This document shows, piece after piece, positions 8,305 through 17,571 of a DNA stretch of 64,000 nt. Position numbers and translations under genes: made by a program. The notes beneath the pieces were generated by a model. That model was not told where the DNA came from and did not search any database. It worked only from the letters and a program-made list of their open reading frames with translations. The DNA comes from Gracilibacillus oryzae (GTDB lineage: Bacteria > Bacillota > Bacilli > Bacillales > Amphibacillaceae), in assembly GCF_009498735.1 (NCBI RefSeq), contig NZ_ML762433.1, forward strand, positions 56,148-120,147, in the 5' to 3' direction. The stretch's first letter is position 1. Each line of letters starts with the position of its first letter.

Positions 8305-9852
8305 TCATAAACCTCTATACTCAAACCAATCATAATGAACTTTATTATCAGAAGGGGCATTTTTTGAGCTGCCGTATAAACCAATTACTGCCCCTACAAA
8401 TCCTCCTGCAATGTCTGTACTTAGAATCCTCCCATCAACGTCTTTTAGAAGTGGCTGATAGTTTGATGGACTCATCCCATAATAAAAGCTGTAATCTTGC
8501 CCTAATGCTTCCACCTTTAAATAAATTCTGGAAGCATCAATCGGCAGCTCATTCAATACTTCCTCCATTCCACCAACACATTTTACTAACTTGATTACTT
8601 TTTTGTCTCCTGCTTTTGTATAAACAAATCTAAAATGGTACTCATTGCTCTGCAGTAATACCATCCCAGCTACTTCGTTATCAGATTTTGGAGTAAACTC
8701 CATTGCAGTAGACGCTGCAAAGTTAATATGCTGTTGTCTTCTTCCAATAAAACTTGGGTTATCCAGTTCCGTTATCTCCTGCGGTTTAAGCTTTAAGCTT
8801 AAGTAACCTTTGCGGTCATTTAGACTGTAAAACTCCTCTTTTGGTGTACGAAGCATAGTCCATTTTAAATCAAGTTGTTCATCTTCAAAATGCTCACATG
8901 CATCCTGGAACTTCGGATGCGTTTCTGGTAGATCAGGCATTCGATAACTCATCTCTAACTTTCCTGTCCCAGGGCTAAATACTGGCCATTCATCTTCCCA
9001 TTTTACTGGTAATAAAAATGTTTCTCTTCCCAGGTTTCGATAATAGCCACCATAGATTCGGGATGCAAGCCCTACTGCCCACCATTCCCCATTTTGTGTT
9101 TCTACTAAATCACAATGACCAACATTCACAATGGGATAGCTTCTGCCAAGATGTCTATGGGTAAGTATAGGATTACCTGGATTACCAACATATGGGCCAG
9201 TTATATTCTCACTTCTTGCTATCGAGCAAGCATGGTGATGACCTGTTCCAGCTTCGGAGATTAATAGATAATAATACCCGTTTATTTTATATAGATGTGG
9301 TCCCTCTGGCCAAATTACATCCCTTAATGCTCCACGCCATAATCCAACCGGCTCTCCGATTAACTGTTTTGTCTCTAAATCAAGTTCTTGCAGCCATACC
9401 TCCCAGTTACCACTATACTTCTCCCCTTCAGGAGCTGGTCTCGTACCATGATAGTAGACCTTCCCATCATCATCAAAAAACAAAGAAGGATCAATTCCTG
9501 GTGCATTTAAGTAATAAGGATCCGACCATGGACCAGCAGGATCTGTAGCAGTAACAAAAAAATTGCCGCCTTCTCCTACATTTGTAGTGATCATATAGAA
9601 AATCCCATTGTGATACCGAATGGTTGGTGCAAAAATACCTTGTGATTGTCTTTGGCCATCTAACGGAAGTTGTGAGGGTCTACTCAATACATGCCCTATC
9701 TGCTCCCAATTCACTAAATCTTTACTATGAAATATAGGTACACCTGGATAATATGCAAAAGATGATGTTACTAAATAATAATCTTCCTTCACACGGCATA
9801 TCGAGGGATCAGGATAAAAACCTGGTAAAATCGGATTATGAAACGCTTTCAT
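8305..9852 (-). CDS. xynB: GH43 beta-xylosidase (XynB type), cytoplasmic
   Basis: 515 residues with no signal peptide, the usual length for intracellular GH43 beta-xylosidase/alpha-arabinofuranosidase. The N-terminal five-bladed propeller carries D15 (YPDPS, general base), D121 (GIDPS) and E183 (WPEGPH, general acid). The spacing is close to Geobacillus XynB3 (15/128/187). Residues from about 325 form the C-terminal beta-sandwich typical of this group, which helps close the active site. It releases xylose from imported xylo-oligosaccharides, alongside the GH39 and GH8 enzymes of this locus. It is divergent from the GH8 gene across 464 bp and is followed by a hairpin and then the esterase gene. 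Confidence 0.92.
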   Translation of the reverse strand: MKAFHNPILPGFYPDPSICRVKEDYYLVTSSFAYYPGVPIFHSKDLVNWEQIGHVLSRPSQLPLDGQRQSQGIFAPTIRYHNGIFYMITTNVGEGGNFFVTATDPAGPWSDPYYLNAPGIDPSLFFDDDGKVYYHGTRPAPEGEKYSGNWEVWLQELDLETKQLIGEPVGLWRGALRDVIWPEGPHLYKINGYYYLLISEAGTGHHHACSIARSENITGPYVGNPGNPILTHRHLGRSYPIVNVGHCDLVETQNGEWWAVGLASRIYGGYYRNLGRETFLLPVKWEDEWPVFSPGTGKLEMSYRMPDLPETHPKFQDACEHFEDEQLDLKWTMLRTPKEEFYSLNDRKGYLSLKLKPQEITELDNPSFIGRRQQHINFAASTAMEFTPKSDNEVAGMVLLQSNEYHFRFVYTKAGDKKVIKLVKCVGGMEEVLNELPIDASRIYLKVEALGQDYSFYYGMSPSNYQPLLKDVDGRILSTDIAGGFVGAVIGLYGSSKNAPSDNKVHYDWFEYRGL

Positions 9853-10316
9853 TTTTTTTAACTCCTTTATTTAAAGTCATAAAATATACAACTTCTAATT
9901 TCAACATAATTCTGTAGTAAAATCCTATTACACCTTTTAGCAGGCATGTCACTCATACTGCAAAAAATTATTCCGTAAAACACTTCCTCCCTTCAGTGCA
10001 TACTTGAATTTGTTCTAACTAATAACTCTTAAGATTAATCAGGAAAGTAATTATGTTGAGAAAAACCACTTTGTTTATCCGTTGCACTTATTGTAATTTG
10101 CGTCTGCATTTTTGTCAACATACTAGAATGGTAGGAGTGTTAATAAGCTTCTTTTACAAATAAATATTTAGAAGACTTCAATAATCCTTTTCTTTAATAG
10201 TATTTTATGAAAGTTCTATATTTTATTAAGTAAATAATATACTTAGTTTGTATAATGAACTTACAAAGATGTTATAATTTAAAGATAAAAATAACTTTAG
10301 AAGGGAAAATTGAGCA
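9853..10316. promoter_or_regulatory. Divergent control region between GH43 xynB and GH8
   Basis: 464 bp without a gene. It holds a near copy of the ATACTAGTATGGTAG motif (10120-10134). Toward the GH8 gene it has a TATAAT at 10251-10256, just after an inverted repeat TAAGTA...TACTTA (about 10226-10246). No convincing -35 box was seen for that -10. The CTTAGTTT before the TATAAT resembles a XylR half-site, but the arm spacing differs from xylO. No perfect cre was found. Confidence 0.4.
10120..10134 (+). promoter_or_regulatory. ATACTAG-type motif copy between GH43 and GH8
   Basis: ATACTAGAATGGTAG differs at one base from ATACTAGTATGGTAG at 31726-31740 in front of the gntR-aguA operon. It lies in the control region of two xylan-degrading genes, so it may be a shared operator. 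Inference from recurrence. Confidence 0.4.
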
Positions 10317-11456
10317 ATGAAAAAAATTGGAGCCTATTATTCCAATCAGTATCTTAATACATTAAATGAATACGGTTACAGCAATGAGGAGATTGAGAGG
10401 AGAAAACAAGAAACTTGGAATAAACTGTTTACTGCAAATTATCCTGAGACACAAATTTTTTTCCAAATGGATAATAACATGGGCTATATGCTTGATACGG
10501 GAAATAATGATGTTAGAACGGAAGGAATGTCCTATGGGATGATGATGGCAGTACAAATGGATGAAAAAGACATTTTCGATCAATTGTGGCTATGGGCCAA
10601 AACCTATATGTATTTGGAAGAAGGAGAAAATGCAGGATACTTCGCATGGTCATGCTCACCAGATGGCGCGAAAAATTCCTACGGACCTGCACCTGATGGG
10701 GAAGAATATTTTGCACTAGCTTTATTTTTCGCTTCTCACCGTTGGGGGAATGGTGCTGTACCGTTTAACTACAGTGAGCAGGCAAAAGATTTACTGCATT
10801 ACTGTATTCACAAAGGCGAAAATAATGATGGATATCCGATGTGGAATCGTGAAAATAAACTAATTAAGTTTGTCCCAAACGTAGAATTTTCTGATCCATC
10901 TTACCACTTACCTCATTTTTATGAGTTGTTTTCATTATGGGCAAATGAGATAGATCGTCCTTTTTGGAAAGAGGCAGCTCAAGAAAGCAGAAAATATATA
11001 GCGAAGTCTGCTCACCCAGTCACTGGTCTTTCTCCTGAATATGCTTTTTATAATGGAAGTCCTAATCATATTCGCGGCTTTGGTCATTTTTATAGTGACT
11101 CTTATCGTGTAGCATGTAATATTGCTCTGGACTATGAATGGTTCAGAGATAACGCTTGTCCAACCGTTGTTAATGAAAAAATCCAAAACTTCTTTGTTGA
11201 TAAAGACCCTGGAGATTACAGAAGATATCGTATAGATGGTGAACCATTTGAAGAAAAAGCATTACACCCTGTCGGATTAATTGCAACGAATGCCATGGCT
11301 TCCCTAGCCACTTCTGGAGAAAATGCGAGAAAAAGTATGGAGTTATTTTGGAATACACCACTTAGAACTGGCAAAAGAAGATACTATGATAATTGCTTGT
11401 ACTTTTTTAGCCTGCTTGCTTTAAGTGGTAATTTCAAAATATATAAACCTAATTAA
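10317..11456 (+). CDS. GH8 reducing-end xylose-releasing exo-oligoxylanase
   Basis: 379 residues, no signal peptide, ATG start with AGAAGGG upstream. It closely follows the outline of Bacillus halodurans Rex (388 residues, EC 3.2.1.156): general acid E69 in VRTEGMSYGMM, D127 in PAPDGEEY, and the inverting general base D261 in FYSDSYRV. These correspond to E70, D128 and D263 of that enzyme. Such enzymes remove the reducing-end xylose from xylotriose and longer oligomers in the cytoplasm. It stands alone, divergent from the GH43 beta-xylosidase, and is followed by a strong bidirectional terminator. Together with GH43 and GH39 it should complete intracellular xylo-oligomer breakdown. Confidence 0.93.
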   Translation: MKKIGAYYSNQYLNTLNEYGYSNEEIERRKQETWNKLFTANYPETQIFFQMDNNMGYMLDTGNNDVRTEGMSYGMMMAVQMDEKDIFDQLWLWAKTYMYLEEGENAGYFAWSCSPDGAKNSYGPAPDGEEYFALALFFASHRWGNGAVPFNYSEQAKDLLHYCIHKGENNDGYPMWNRENKLIKFVPNVEFSDPSYHLPHFYELFSLWANEIDRPFWKEAAQESRKYIAKSAHPVTGLSPEYAFYNGSPNHIRGFGHFYSDSYRVACNIALDYEWFRDNACPTVVNEKIQNFFVDKDPGDYRRYRIDGEPFEEKALHPVGLIATNAMASLATSGENARKSMELFWNTPLRTGKRRYYDNCLYFFSLLALSGNFKIYKPN

Positions 11457-11590
11457 CAATACTTATCCGGATGCTTAGCGTCTATGATAAAATAGAAATC
11501 GCCTTGTCTGATTTCCAAAACATTGATAAGGCGATGGTTAATGCCATTTTCAGTCCGATTTTTATAAAAGTTGCAATAATAGTAACATAA

Positions 11591-11638
11591 TAAAATTCTC
11601 ATGAACTTTCCATACCTGGATTGTTCATGAGAATTTTA
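11591..11638. terminator. Strong bidirectional terminator
   Basis: A perfect 16-bp stem (11591-11606 with 11623-11638) and a 16-nt loop, followed on the plus strand by ATTTTTAAC. It separates the convergent GH8 gene and the ABC permease gene. A second, weaker inverted repeat (ATCGCCTTGTC / GATAAGGCGAT) lies just upstream at about 11499-11536. Confidence 0.75.
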
Positions 11639-11739
11639 ATTTTTAACGTATGTTCTATAAATCTAAGATACTAATCGGAAAATAACTCAATTCCTCACTG
11701 GACAAGTCAAATAGTTTATTTGTCAAGCTTTGTAGAGCA

Positions 11740-12654
11740 TCACTTTACTGCTCCAAGGGTCATACCTTTCACGAAGTATTTTTGTAAAAATGGATAAACC
11801 ATAATAATTGGGACACTCGCTACAATAGTCATAGTTGCCTGAATTGATTTCGGTGTTACCATATTACTATCTCCACTGGCGGAATTTGCAAATGCCGAAG
11901 CCATGTCCCCACTTGATGTGGTACTTGAGTTTTGTAATATCTTCATTAACTCATATTGTAATGTAGTCAAATTGGGATTACTAGAGTTGTATAAGAAAAC
12001 ATCAAACCATTGATTCCATTGGTATACAGCTACGAATAAAGCTACCGTTGCTAAAACAGGCAATGATAATGGCAATACAATTTTGAAGAAAATTCGAAAA
12101 TCTCCGGCTCCGTCAATTCTCGCTGATTCAAAGATACTATTGGGCAGTCCTTCAATAAAAGAACGCATAATTATCAAATTAAATGCACTAATTAATGTGG
12201 GCAAAATATATACCCAGAAAGAACCAATTAAATGCAAATCTCTCATTAATAGAAATGTCGGAATAAGACCTCCGTTAAAGTACATTGTCATAATAAAAAT
12301 GATAGTTACAGATTTCTTAAATATAAATTTCGGCTGAGCAATGGCATATGCTACCATTGCAGTACACAATAGACCCACACCAGCACCAATAACAGTTCTT
12401 AATACTGATGTTAATATCGCTTGCCAGATTGCTGCTTTTTCAAAGACATGTTCATAATTATTCCATGTAAATTCACGCGGCCATAAGTATATTCCACCTT
12501 TAACTGAATCTGTTGCATCATTTAAAGATATAGCAATTTGATTTAAAAAAGGATATAGCATAAAAACACATAAGATAACCATAAACACTATATTTACAGT
12601 ATCAAAAATTTTATCTTCTTTCGTTCGCATAAAACTCCTTTTATTCTTTGCCAA
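11740..12654 (-). CDS. Carbohydrate ABC transporter permease (LplC/YtcP type)
   Basis: 304 residues. I chose the TTG at 12654 because AGGAGG lies 8 nt upstream; the longer frame would start inside that ribosome site. It is an inner-membrane subunit with six predicted membrane segments, starting with VNIVFMVILCVFMLYPFL. The cytoplasmic EAA loop (ESARIDGAGDFRIFFKIVLPLS) contacts the ATPase. The C-terminal YPFLQKYFVKGMTLGAVKG-like ending is typical of the LplC/YtcP branch. It is last in the order binding protein, LplB-type permease, this gene. No ATPase gene is nearby, so a shared MsmX-type ATPase elsewhere probably drives it. The substrate is inferred to be xylo-oligosaccharides. Confidence 0.9.
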   Translation of the reverse strand: MAKNKRSFMRTKEDKIFDTVNIVFMVILCVFMLYPFLNQIAISLNDATDSVKGGIYLWPREFTWNNYEHVFEKAAIWQAILTSVLRTVIGAGVGLLCTAMVAYAIAQPKFIFKKSVTIIFIMTMYFNGGLIPTFLLMRDLHLIGSFWVYILPTLISAFNLIIMRSFIEGLPNSIFESARIDGAGDFRIFFKIVLPLSLPVLATVALFVAVYQWNQWFDVFLYNSSNPNLTTLQYELMKILQNSSTTSSGDMASAFANSASGDSNMVTPKSIQATMTIVASVPIIMVYPFLQKYFVKGMTLGAVK

Positions 12655-12666
12655 TGTGAGCACCTC

Positions 12667-13635
12667 CTAGTATAATCCGCCTTGGCCGAGTTTCTTTGAT
12701 AATGAATTGGCTGCAAATAAGAACACGATACTAATCACTGTTTTAAACATACCTGCAGCAGTAGCTAGTGAGAAATTAAACATAGAAATCCCATATTTAA
12801 TAACAAAAACATCAATGTTCTCAGAATACTCAACGTTTTGCCCATTACCTAGCAAGTACTGGGGCTCGAAGCCAGCTTCTAAAATATAGCCGATATTCAT
12901 TATTAACAAAACAACAATAACTGATTTCATACCTGGTATAGTTATATGGATAATGCGCTGAATTCTTGAAGCTCCGTCTATTTTTGCTGCTTCATATTGT
13001 TCCTGATCAATCATTGAAATAGCTGCTAAGTAAATAATCGCGTTCCAGCCAACGTTTTTCCAGACTTCTGATGCCCCTAAGATTCCCCAAAAATATTCTC
13101 CCACACCTAACCAAAGAATCTCCTTGTCGATTAAACCTAATCCCATTAAAATATCGTTTACAATACCGTCAATAGATAATACAGAAGAGACAAGTGCTGC
13201 GGCTACTACCCACGATAAAAAGTGTGGTAAATAGCTAATGGTTTGTACGGTACGTTTAAACTTCATATTAGAAAGCTCATTAATTAAAACAGCTAATGTA
13301 ATAGCAGTAATAAATCCTAACACAAGATTAATTAGACTTTGGGCCAGCGTATTGCGTAATACCCCTAAAAATCGCTCATCTGTAAATAAGAATAAGAAAT
13401 GTTTAAAACCAACCCATTCCTGTTCCGAGAAACTAATTGCTGGCTTATAGTCTTGAAAAGCCATTGTCCATCCCCATACAGGTAAATATTTAAATACGAA
13501 TACCCATATTACAAATGGAACTGTCATCCATAATAACGCTTGCTGCTCTTTACATTTTCTAAAGAAAACTTTCATTGCTTTTTCTTGCTTCTCTTTATTT
13601 AAAGTACTTGATACGCTATTTGACTCTGAGGCCAT
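12667..13635 (-). CDS. Carbohydrate ABC transporter permease (LplB type)
   Basis: 322 residues, starting at the ATG at 13635 with AAGGGGGAG upstream. The longer in-frame start at 13689 would read through a hairpin and has no ribosome site. It has six membrane segments, the first at about LLWMTVPFVIWVFVFKYLPV. The EAA loop reads YEAAKIDGASRIQRIIHITIPG. The ending ANSLSKKLGQGGLY is characteristic of LplB/YtcP partners. It lies 12 bp upstream of the second permease gene and forms the membrane pore with it. A strong hairpin at 13672-13706 separates it from the binding-protein gene and probably sets the binding protein to permease ratio. Confidence 0.9.
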   Translation of the reverse strand: MASESNSVSSTLNKEKQEKAMKVFFRKCKEQQALLWMTVPFVIWVFVFKYLPVWGWTMAFQDYKPAISFSEQEWVGFKHFLFLFTDERFLGVLRNTLAQSLINLVLGFITAITLAVLINELSNMKFKRTVQTISYLPHFLSWVVAAALVSSVLSIDGIVNDILMGLGLIDKEILWLGVGEYFWGILGASEVWKNVGWNAIIYLAAISMIDQEQYEAAKIDGASRIQRIIHITIPGMKSVIVVLLIMNIGYILEAGFEPQYLLGNGQNVEYSENIDVFVIKYGISMFNFSLATAAGMFKTVISIVFLFAANSLSKKLGQGGLY

Positions 13636-13671
13636 GTGTACTCCCCCTTCTTTTCCATTGGTTTTTACCTT

Positions 13672-13706
13672 CGGACCATTAGGCAACATCTGTGCCTAAT
13701 GGTCCG
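13672..13706 (-). promoter_or_regulatory. Intercistronic hairpin between binding protein and permeases
   Basis: CGGACCATTAGGCA (13672-13685) pairs perfectly with TGCCTAATGGTCCG (13693-13706) over a 7-nt loop. No T-run follows on the minus strand. A second hairpin (GGAAGGAAGTG 13739-13749 / CACTCCTTCC 13755-13764) lies just before it. Such structures usually stabilise the upstream binding-protein message and reduce permease expression; this role is inferred. Confidence 0.6.
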
Positions 13707-13798
13707 AGAGTAAGAAAATTGCCGATTATATGGGAAAGGGAAGGAAGTGAAACACACTCCTTCCACCTTCCTGTTTTTGTTATTTTACTATCATCCAT

Positions 13799-15493
13799 TT
13801 ATTGTGCTTGTTCGTGGATTTCTACTTTTCTCTTAACGGATTCCGTGATGACGTTTTCATATTCTTCGTAAGGTAAAGTTTCAAAACTTGATTTAAAATC
13901 ATTCCATTGGGATTCAAATTCACTTGGACTTGCGAAAATAATCTCTGGAAATTTGCGTTTCATTAAATCGTCCAGTTGCTGTTCATACAGTTGAGCTGGT
14001 GATCCTGTTTCAATTGGTGTATCCCACGCTGGATACCATGGACGTTCTTCAGGTTCAGCAAATAATTCAGTGAATGTTTCAATTTCATATGCTTCTAAAA
14101 ACTCTTTATCTCCATCGTCATACATTAAGGAAGCAACCTCTGGCTGTTTCGGTGGTTCTACAGCATTACCATCCTCATATAATCCATTCATTCTAGGCCA
14201 TCCCCATTCAAAATAACTAAATCCGAATGAGTCACGAAATTCGGTATTTGATGTCGTGTCGATTTGTTCCTCCGTCCGGTAATAGCGGCCATCATCATCT
14301 ATCTCGTAAGTTTCGCCTTCCTTACCCCATGTGATTAATTTCTGAGATTCTTCTTTTGCAATATGATCTAAAAATTTTATAATACGTATTTGATCTTCTT
14401 CCGAAGCAGCTGTTGTAATACCTAACCCAGGAGAAGCTGCAAAACCTACAGGATCTAAATATTGATCTGTAATTTCTTCATCAAATACAATTGGAAATCC
14501 CATATAATCGTTATATGGATCCTCATCTTCAGATAAAGTATCGAGAGCTTGACCTACTTGCCAACGATAATCAAAGAAACCTACTACACGACCTGATGTA
14601 ATTTTTGCTAAATACTCATCAAAATTCTGCGTAAATGATTCTTGATCAAACAACCCTTTATCATTAATATCATTCAATTTCTTTAACCAACGCTCCGTCT
14701 CTGGGTTGTCAGGATAAGCATCAGCTTCTAATGTTTCCATGTCAATCATAATCCCACCATCATTAGGGAACCCAGCTAAATGATTCGGTTGGTTTGATAA
14801 TGCAAAGAAGCGCCAGTCATGAGTTAAAGCGGTGAATCCAATTGTATTTGCTCCATCAATTTGCGGATTTTCTGCGACATATTCTTCAATTATTCCAAAA
14901 TATTCATCTAATGTTTTTGGTTGTGGATAACCCAATTCTTTTAAGACATCACGCTTAATCCACCAGGCACCTTGCTCAAGATTTGCTGGCTTCACATATC
15001 CATGGGAAGCACCCGAAGGAATGATATAAATATTACCATCATCACGTTTCATATATTCTAAGTATGGTCCATACATCTTTTTTATATTTGGGGCATGCTC
15101 TTCAATTAAATCATTCAATGCTACAAATCCACCAGCATCAATAACTGCGTCTGTGGATTGTTCTGCATTCAGAAGTTCGGGATACTCCCCGCTTGCGATC
15201 ATTGTACCAATTTTCTGATTAACATCTCCCACTATATGTTCGATATCGAAATTTACTCCAGTTTCTTCTTCAAACATTTTTCCTATAGTCGTTTCTGATG
15301 TGTTAATGTCCTCCCCCGGGCCGGATGCATCAAAGAAATTATAAGTAAATACTTCACCACTTTCTTCTTCACCGTCATCTGAATCGCTTCCCTCTTCATT
15401 TGACAAAGTATCTTCACTGTCATCACTACATGCAGTTACTACAAATAACAATGCAACGAATAAACTTAGTAACCAAATGAACTGCTTTCTCAT
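13799..15493 (-). CDS. Oligosaccharide-binding lipoprotein (LipO/LplA type)
   Basis: 564 residues. The start at 15493 has AAAGGGGAG upstream and gives a signal peptide ending in the lipobox VVTAC (lipidated Cys at about residue 22). An acidic linker (about 25-50) is followed by a large family 1 binding domain, with the long C-terminal part typical of LipO/YtcQ proteins of 500-560 residues. It is the extracytoplasmic receptor of the importer encoded by the two permease genes downstream. A perfect cre site lies 141 bp upstream of the start, and the YesN/YesM-like sensor pair is encoded immediately upstream on the same strand. Xylo-oligosaccharide binding is inferred from the locus. Confidence 0.9.
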   Translation of the reverse strand: MRKQFIWLLSLFVALLFVVTACSDDSEDTLSNEEGSDSDDGEEESGEVFTYNFFDASGPGEDINTSETTIGKMFEEETGVNFDIEHIVGDVNQKIGTMIASGEYPELLNAEQSTDAVIDAGGFVALNDLIEEHAPNIKKMYGPYLEYMKRDDGNIYIIPSGASHGYVKPANLEQGAWWIKRDVLKELGYPQPKTLDEYFGIIEEYVAENPQIDGANTIGFTALTHDWRFFALSNQPNHLAGFPNDGGIMIDMETLEADAYPDNPETERWLKKLNDINDKGLFDQESFTQNFDEYLAKITSGRVVGFFDYRWQVGQALDTLSEDEDPYNDYMGFPIVFDEEITDQYLDPVGFAASPGLGITTAASEEDQIRIIKFLDHIAKEESQKLITWGKEGETYEIDDDGRYYRTEEQIDTTSNTEFRDSFGFSYFEWGWPRMNGLYEDGNAVEPPKQPEVASLMYDDGDKEFLEAYEIETFTELFAEPEERPWYPAWDTPIETGSPAQLYEQQLDDLMKRKFPEIIFASPSEFESQWNDFKSSFETLPYEEYENVITESVKRKVEIHEQAQ

Positions 15494-15633
15494 AGTATCT
15501 AACTCCCCTTTCTAATTTGTAAAATCGTTACAGCATTTCTGTAAGCTCTTTCATTCTAACTTGAATCTTAAGGAAATGTTACCCACTAAAGTTTAGTTAA
15601 AACTTGTAAGAATTTAGCTTTTACCCTTTCTTA

Positions 15634-15647
15634 TGTAAGCGATTTCA
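15634..15647 (-). promoter_or_regulatory. cre site upstream of the importer operon
   Basis: TGTAAGCGATTTCA matches the stricter cre consensus TGWAANCGNTNWCA at all 14 positions. It sits between the sensor kinase gene and the binding-protein gene, in the promoter region of the importer, so CcpA repression is expected. Confidence 0.75.
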
Positions 15648-15749
15648 ATTAATTGAAACATAACGATGAGTTAGTTAAGATTTATCTATACTTTTCAATG
15701 TATTGCTATATTTTTCAAAGAAAAAACAACCATTTTAGAGGGAAATTTA

Positions 15750-15776
15750 AACCCGAATGACTAATCATTCGGGCTT
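15750..15776 (-). terminator. Terminator after the sensor kinase gene
   Basis: CCCGAATGA (15752-15760) pairs with TCATTCGGG (15765-15773) with a 4-nt loop; flanking bases extend it with A-T pairs. On the minus strand it is followed by TTTAAATTT. It separates the yesL/yesN/yesM-like unit from the importer unit. Confidence 0.6.
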
Positions 15777-15801
15777 TTGCAATCTTTCTGCAGGAATGGT
15801 T

Positions 15802-17565
15802 TTACTGAGGTCCTGGATTCATCTTGTCGTTATTTTCTGGTATCATTAAAATAATTGTCGTACCGTCAGTGGCATTTGAATTAATCTTTAACTGATAATC
15901 CTGACCATAATACATTTTCAAACGTTGTGAGACATTTCGCATACCGATATTTTTTCCATTTACTCCTTCGCCTTCTAAAAAATTTATTATTTGTTTATAC
16001 TTCTCATCTCTTATTCCCACACCATTATCCTTTACAATACACTTGATCATATTCTCATACTTTTGAATAGTTATATTAATTTTCCCTTTTCCTTTTAGTG
16101 GCTCTATCCCATGAATGCTGGCATTCTCTATAAATGGAATAATGATCATTTTAGGGATATAAATTTGTTCCACTCCATCATCTACATTTATTTCATACTC
16201 CATTTTATTATCAAAGCGGTATTTTTGTATTTCCAGAAATGCATAGATGAGCTGTAATTCCTTGCCTATAGTTACCCAGTCATCTTCCCAAGTAATCGAT
16301 GTTCTTAAGAGTTGTGCTAAATATTTAATAATATCAGCTGTTTCCATTTCACTTTTTAACACACTCCGCATCCTGATAGTTTCAAGCACATTAAATAGAA
16401 AGTGTGGATTTATTTGGCTTTGTAATGCCTTCAACTGCGCATCTTTCTTTTCTAGTTCTAATTCTTGTTTTTGAATACGGACAATATACACGTCATTGAT
16501 TAAATCTTTAATTTTTCGAGTCATACGATTAAATTCAGAGGCTAAAACCCCAATTTCATCCTTGTACATTTTGCCTTCAATTATGTCGAATTGCTGCTCT
16601 TTCACTTTTCGCATCTGTTTAACAATTGTATTCAGACGAAAGTGAATATTCCCGGCAATATATAGAATAAACAAGGTAGGAATCACAAAATTCCATGAAG
16701 CTAAATAAACGATAGAGTACATAGAATTTTGCACCTCTGTTATTAAGTTCTCACTTGGGATAATACCAACCAATCTCCAATTATTCAGAAACTGCAACTG
16801 GTATTTTTCCTCCATTATCACACTATCTTCACTTATATTTAAAGAATCAAAACTTATTAACTTATTATCTGAGTCTACAGATTGATCTGTTGAATATTGA
16901 ACTATGTCACGATCATCTACTAAATATACTTGGCCTTCAAATGTAACATTTGTAAAAGCCTGTTTAATAAAACGCTCGTTTAAATTAATCATCATAATTT
17001 TTTCATATGACGCTGAATGATTGCTATCTAATTCTCGTACAATAACAAATTGGTCCAATACACCAGTTTCTGAAACATTTCGAGTTAGGACAGGATAACT
17101 CATTCTAGTATTACCAGTTGATTGATACCAGTAACTTTTACGCATGTCTTGATTTATTAAGTAAATACCACCAGCCGAGATAACGGTTGGATTGTCTGTA
17201 TATAAATGTATAGAATCAACCGAGGAATAAATAGGGGTATATTTGTTAATATCTCTAAAATTATTATTATAAGCGGCAATAAATTCAACAGGTGTTTCAT
17301 ATGTCTTATTTAGCAATCGATAAATATATGCATCTGAATATAATACAGAAGCAATACCAGCAGCATCTTCTACGCCTTGTCTGAAGCCAGTAGCTATTTG
17401 TTCTAAAGCTAATTCATAATCTTCAAGTTTTTGATCTCTCACATTTTCTGTTGTAACAATGTAAAATATAATATTAGTTAATATAATCGGTAAAAATACG
17501 GAGAACATGTAGATCAAAAGTAACTTATTGCGTATTCGAATATCATTAAAATGTATTTTTTTCAT
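15802..17565 (-). CDS. Sensor histidine kinase, YesM family
   Basis: 587 residues with two membrane segments (about 14-34 and 284-305) around an extracellular dCache-like sensing domain. A HAMP linker follows (about 308-360), then a His_kinase motif with the phospho-accepting H388 in SQINPHFLFN, then a HATPase domain (N box FIENASIHGI, G box VKDNGVGI, and IGMRNVSQRL). It is expected to sense extracellular oligosaccharide, perhaps through the lipoprotein encoded downstream. It would phosphorylate the AraC-type regulator whose gene ends 6 bp upstream. The order yesL, regulator, kinase, binding protein, permeases matches Bacillus yes/lpl-type sugar loci. Confidence 0.92.
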   Translation of the reverse strand: MKKIHFNDIRIRNKLLLIYMFSVFLPIILTNIIFYIVTTENVRDQKLEDYELALEQIATGFRQGVEDAAGIASVLYSDAYIYRLLNKTYETPVEFIAAYNNNFRDINKYTPIYSSVDSIHLYTDNPTVISAGGIYLINQDMRKSYWYQSTGNTRMSYPVLTRNVSETGVLDQFVIVRELDSNHSASYEKIMMINLNERFIKQAFTNVTFEGQVYLVDDRDIVQYSTDQSVDSDNKLISFDSLNISEDSVIMEEKYQLQFLNNWRLVGIIPSENLITEVQNSMYSIVYLASWNFVIPTLFILYIAGNIHFRLNTIVKQMRKVKEQQFDIIEGKMYKDEIGVLASEFNRMTRKIKDLINDVYIVRIQKQELELEKKDAQLKALQSQINPHFLFNVLETIRMRSVLKSEMETADIIKYLAQLLRTSITWEDDWVTIGKELQLIYAFLEIQKYRFDNKMEYEINVDDGVEQIYIPKMIIIPFIENASIHGIEPLKGKGKINITIQKYENMIKCIVKDNGVGIRDEKYKQIINFLEGEGVNGKNIGMRNVSQRLKMYYGQDYQLKINSNATDGTTIILMIPENNDKMNPGPQ

Positions 17566-17571
17566 AACATT

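Noticed and set aside
10242..10265. Possible second XylR operator in front of the GH8 gene
   Set aside because: CTTAGTTT and AACTTAC halves are present but the spacing is 4 bp shorter than in the xylA operator, so I kept only the mention of a half-site.
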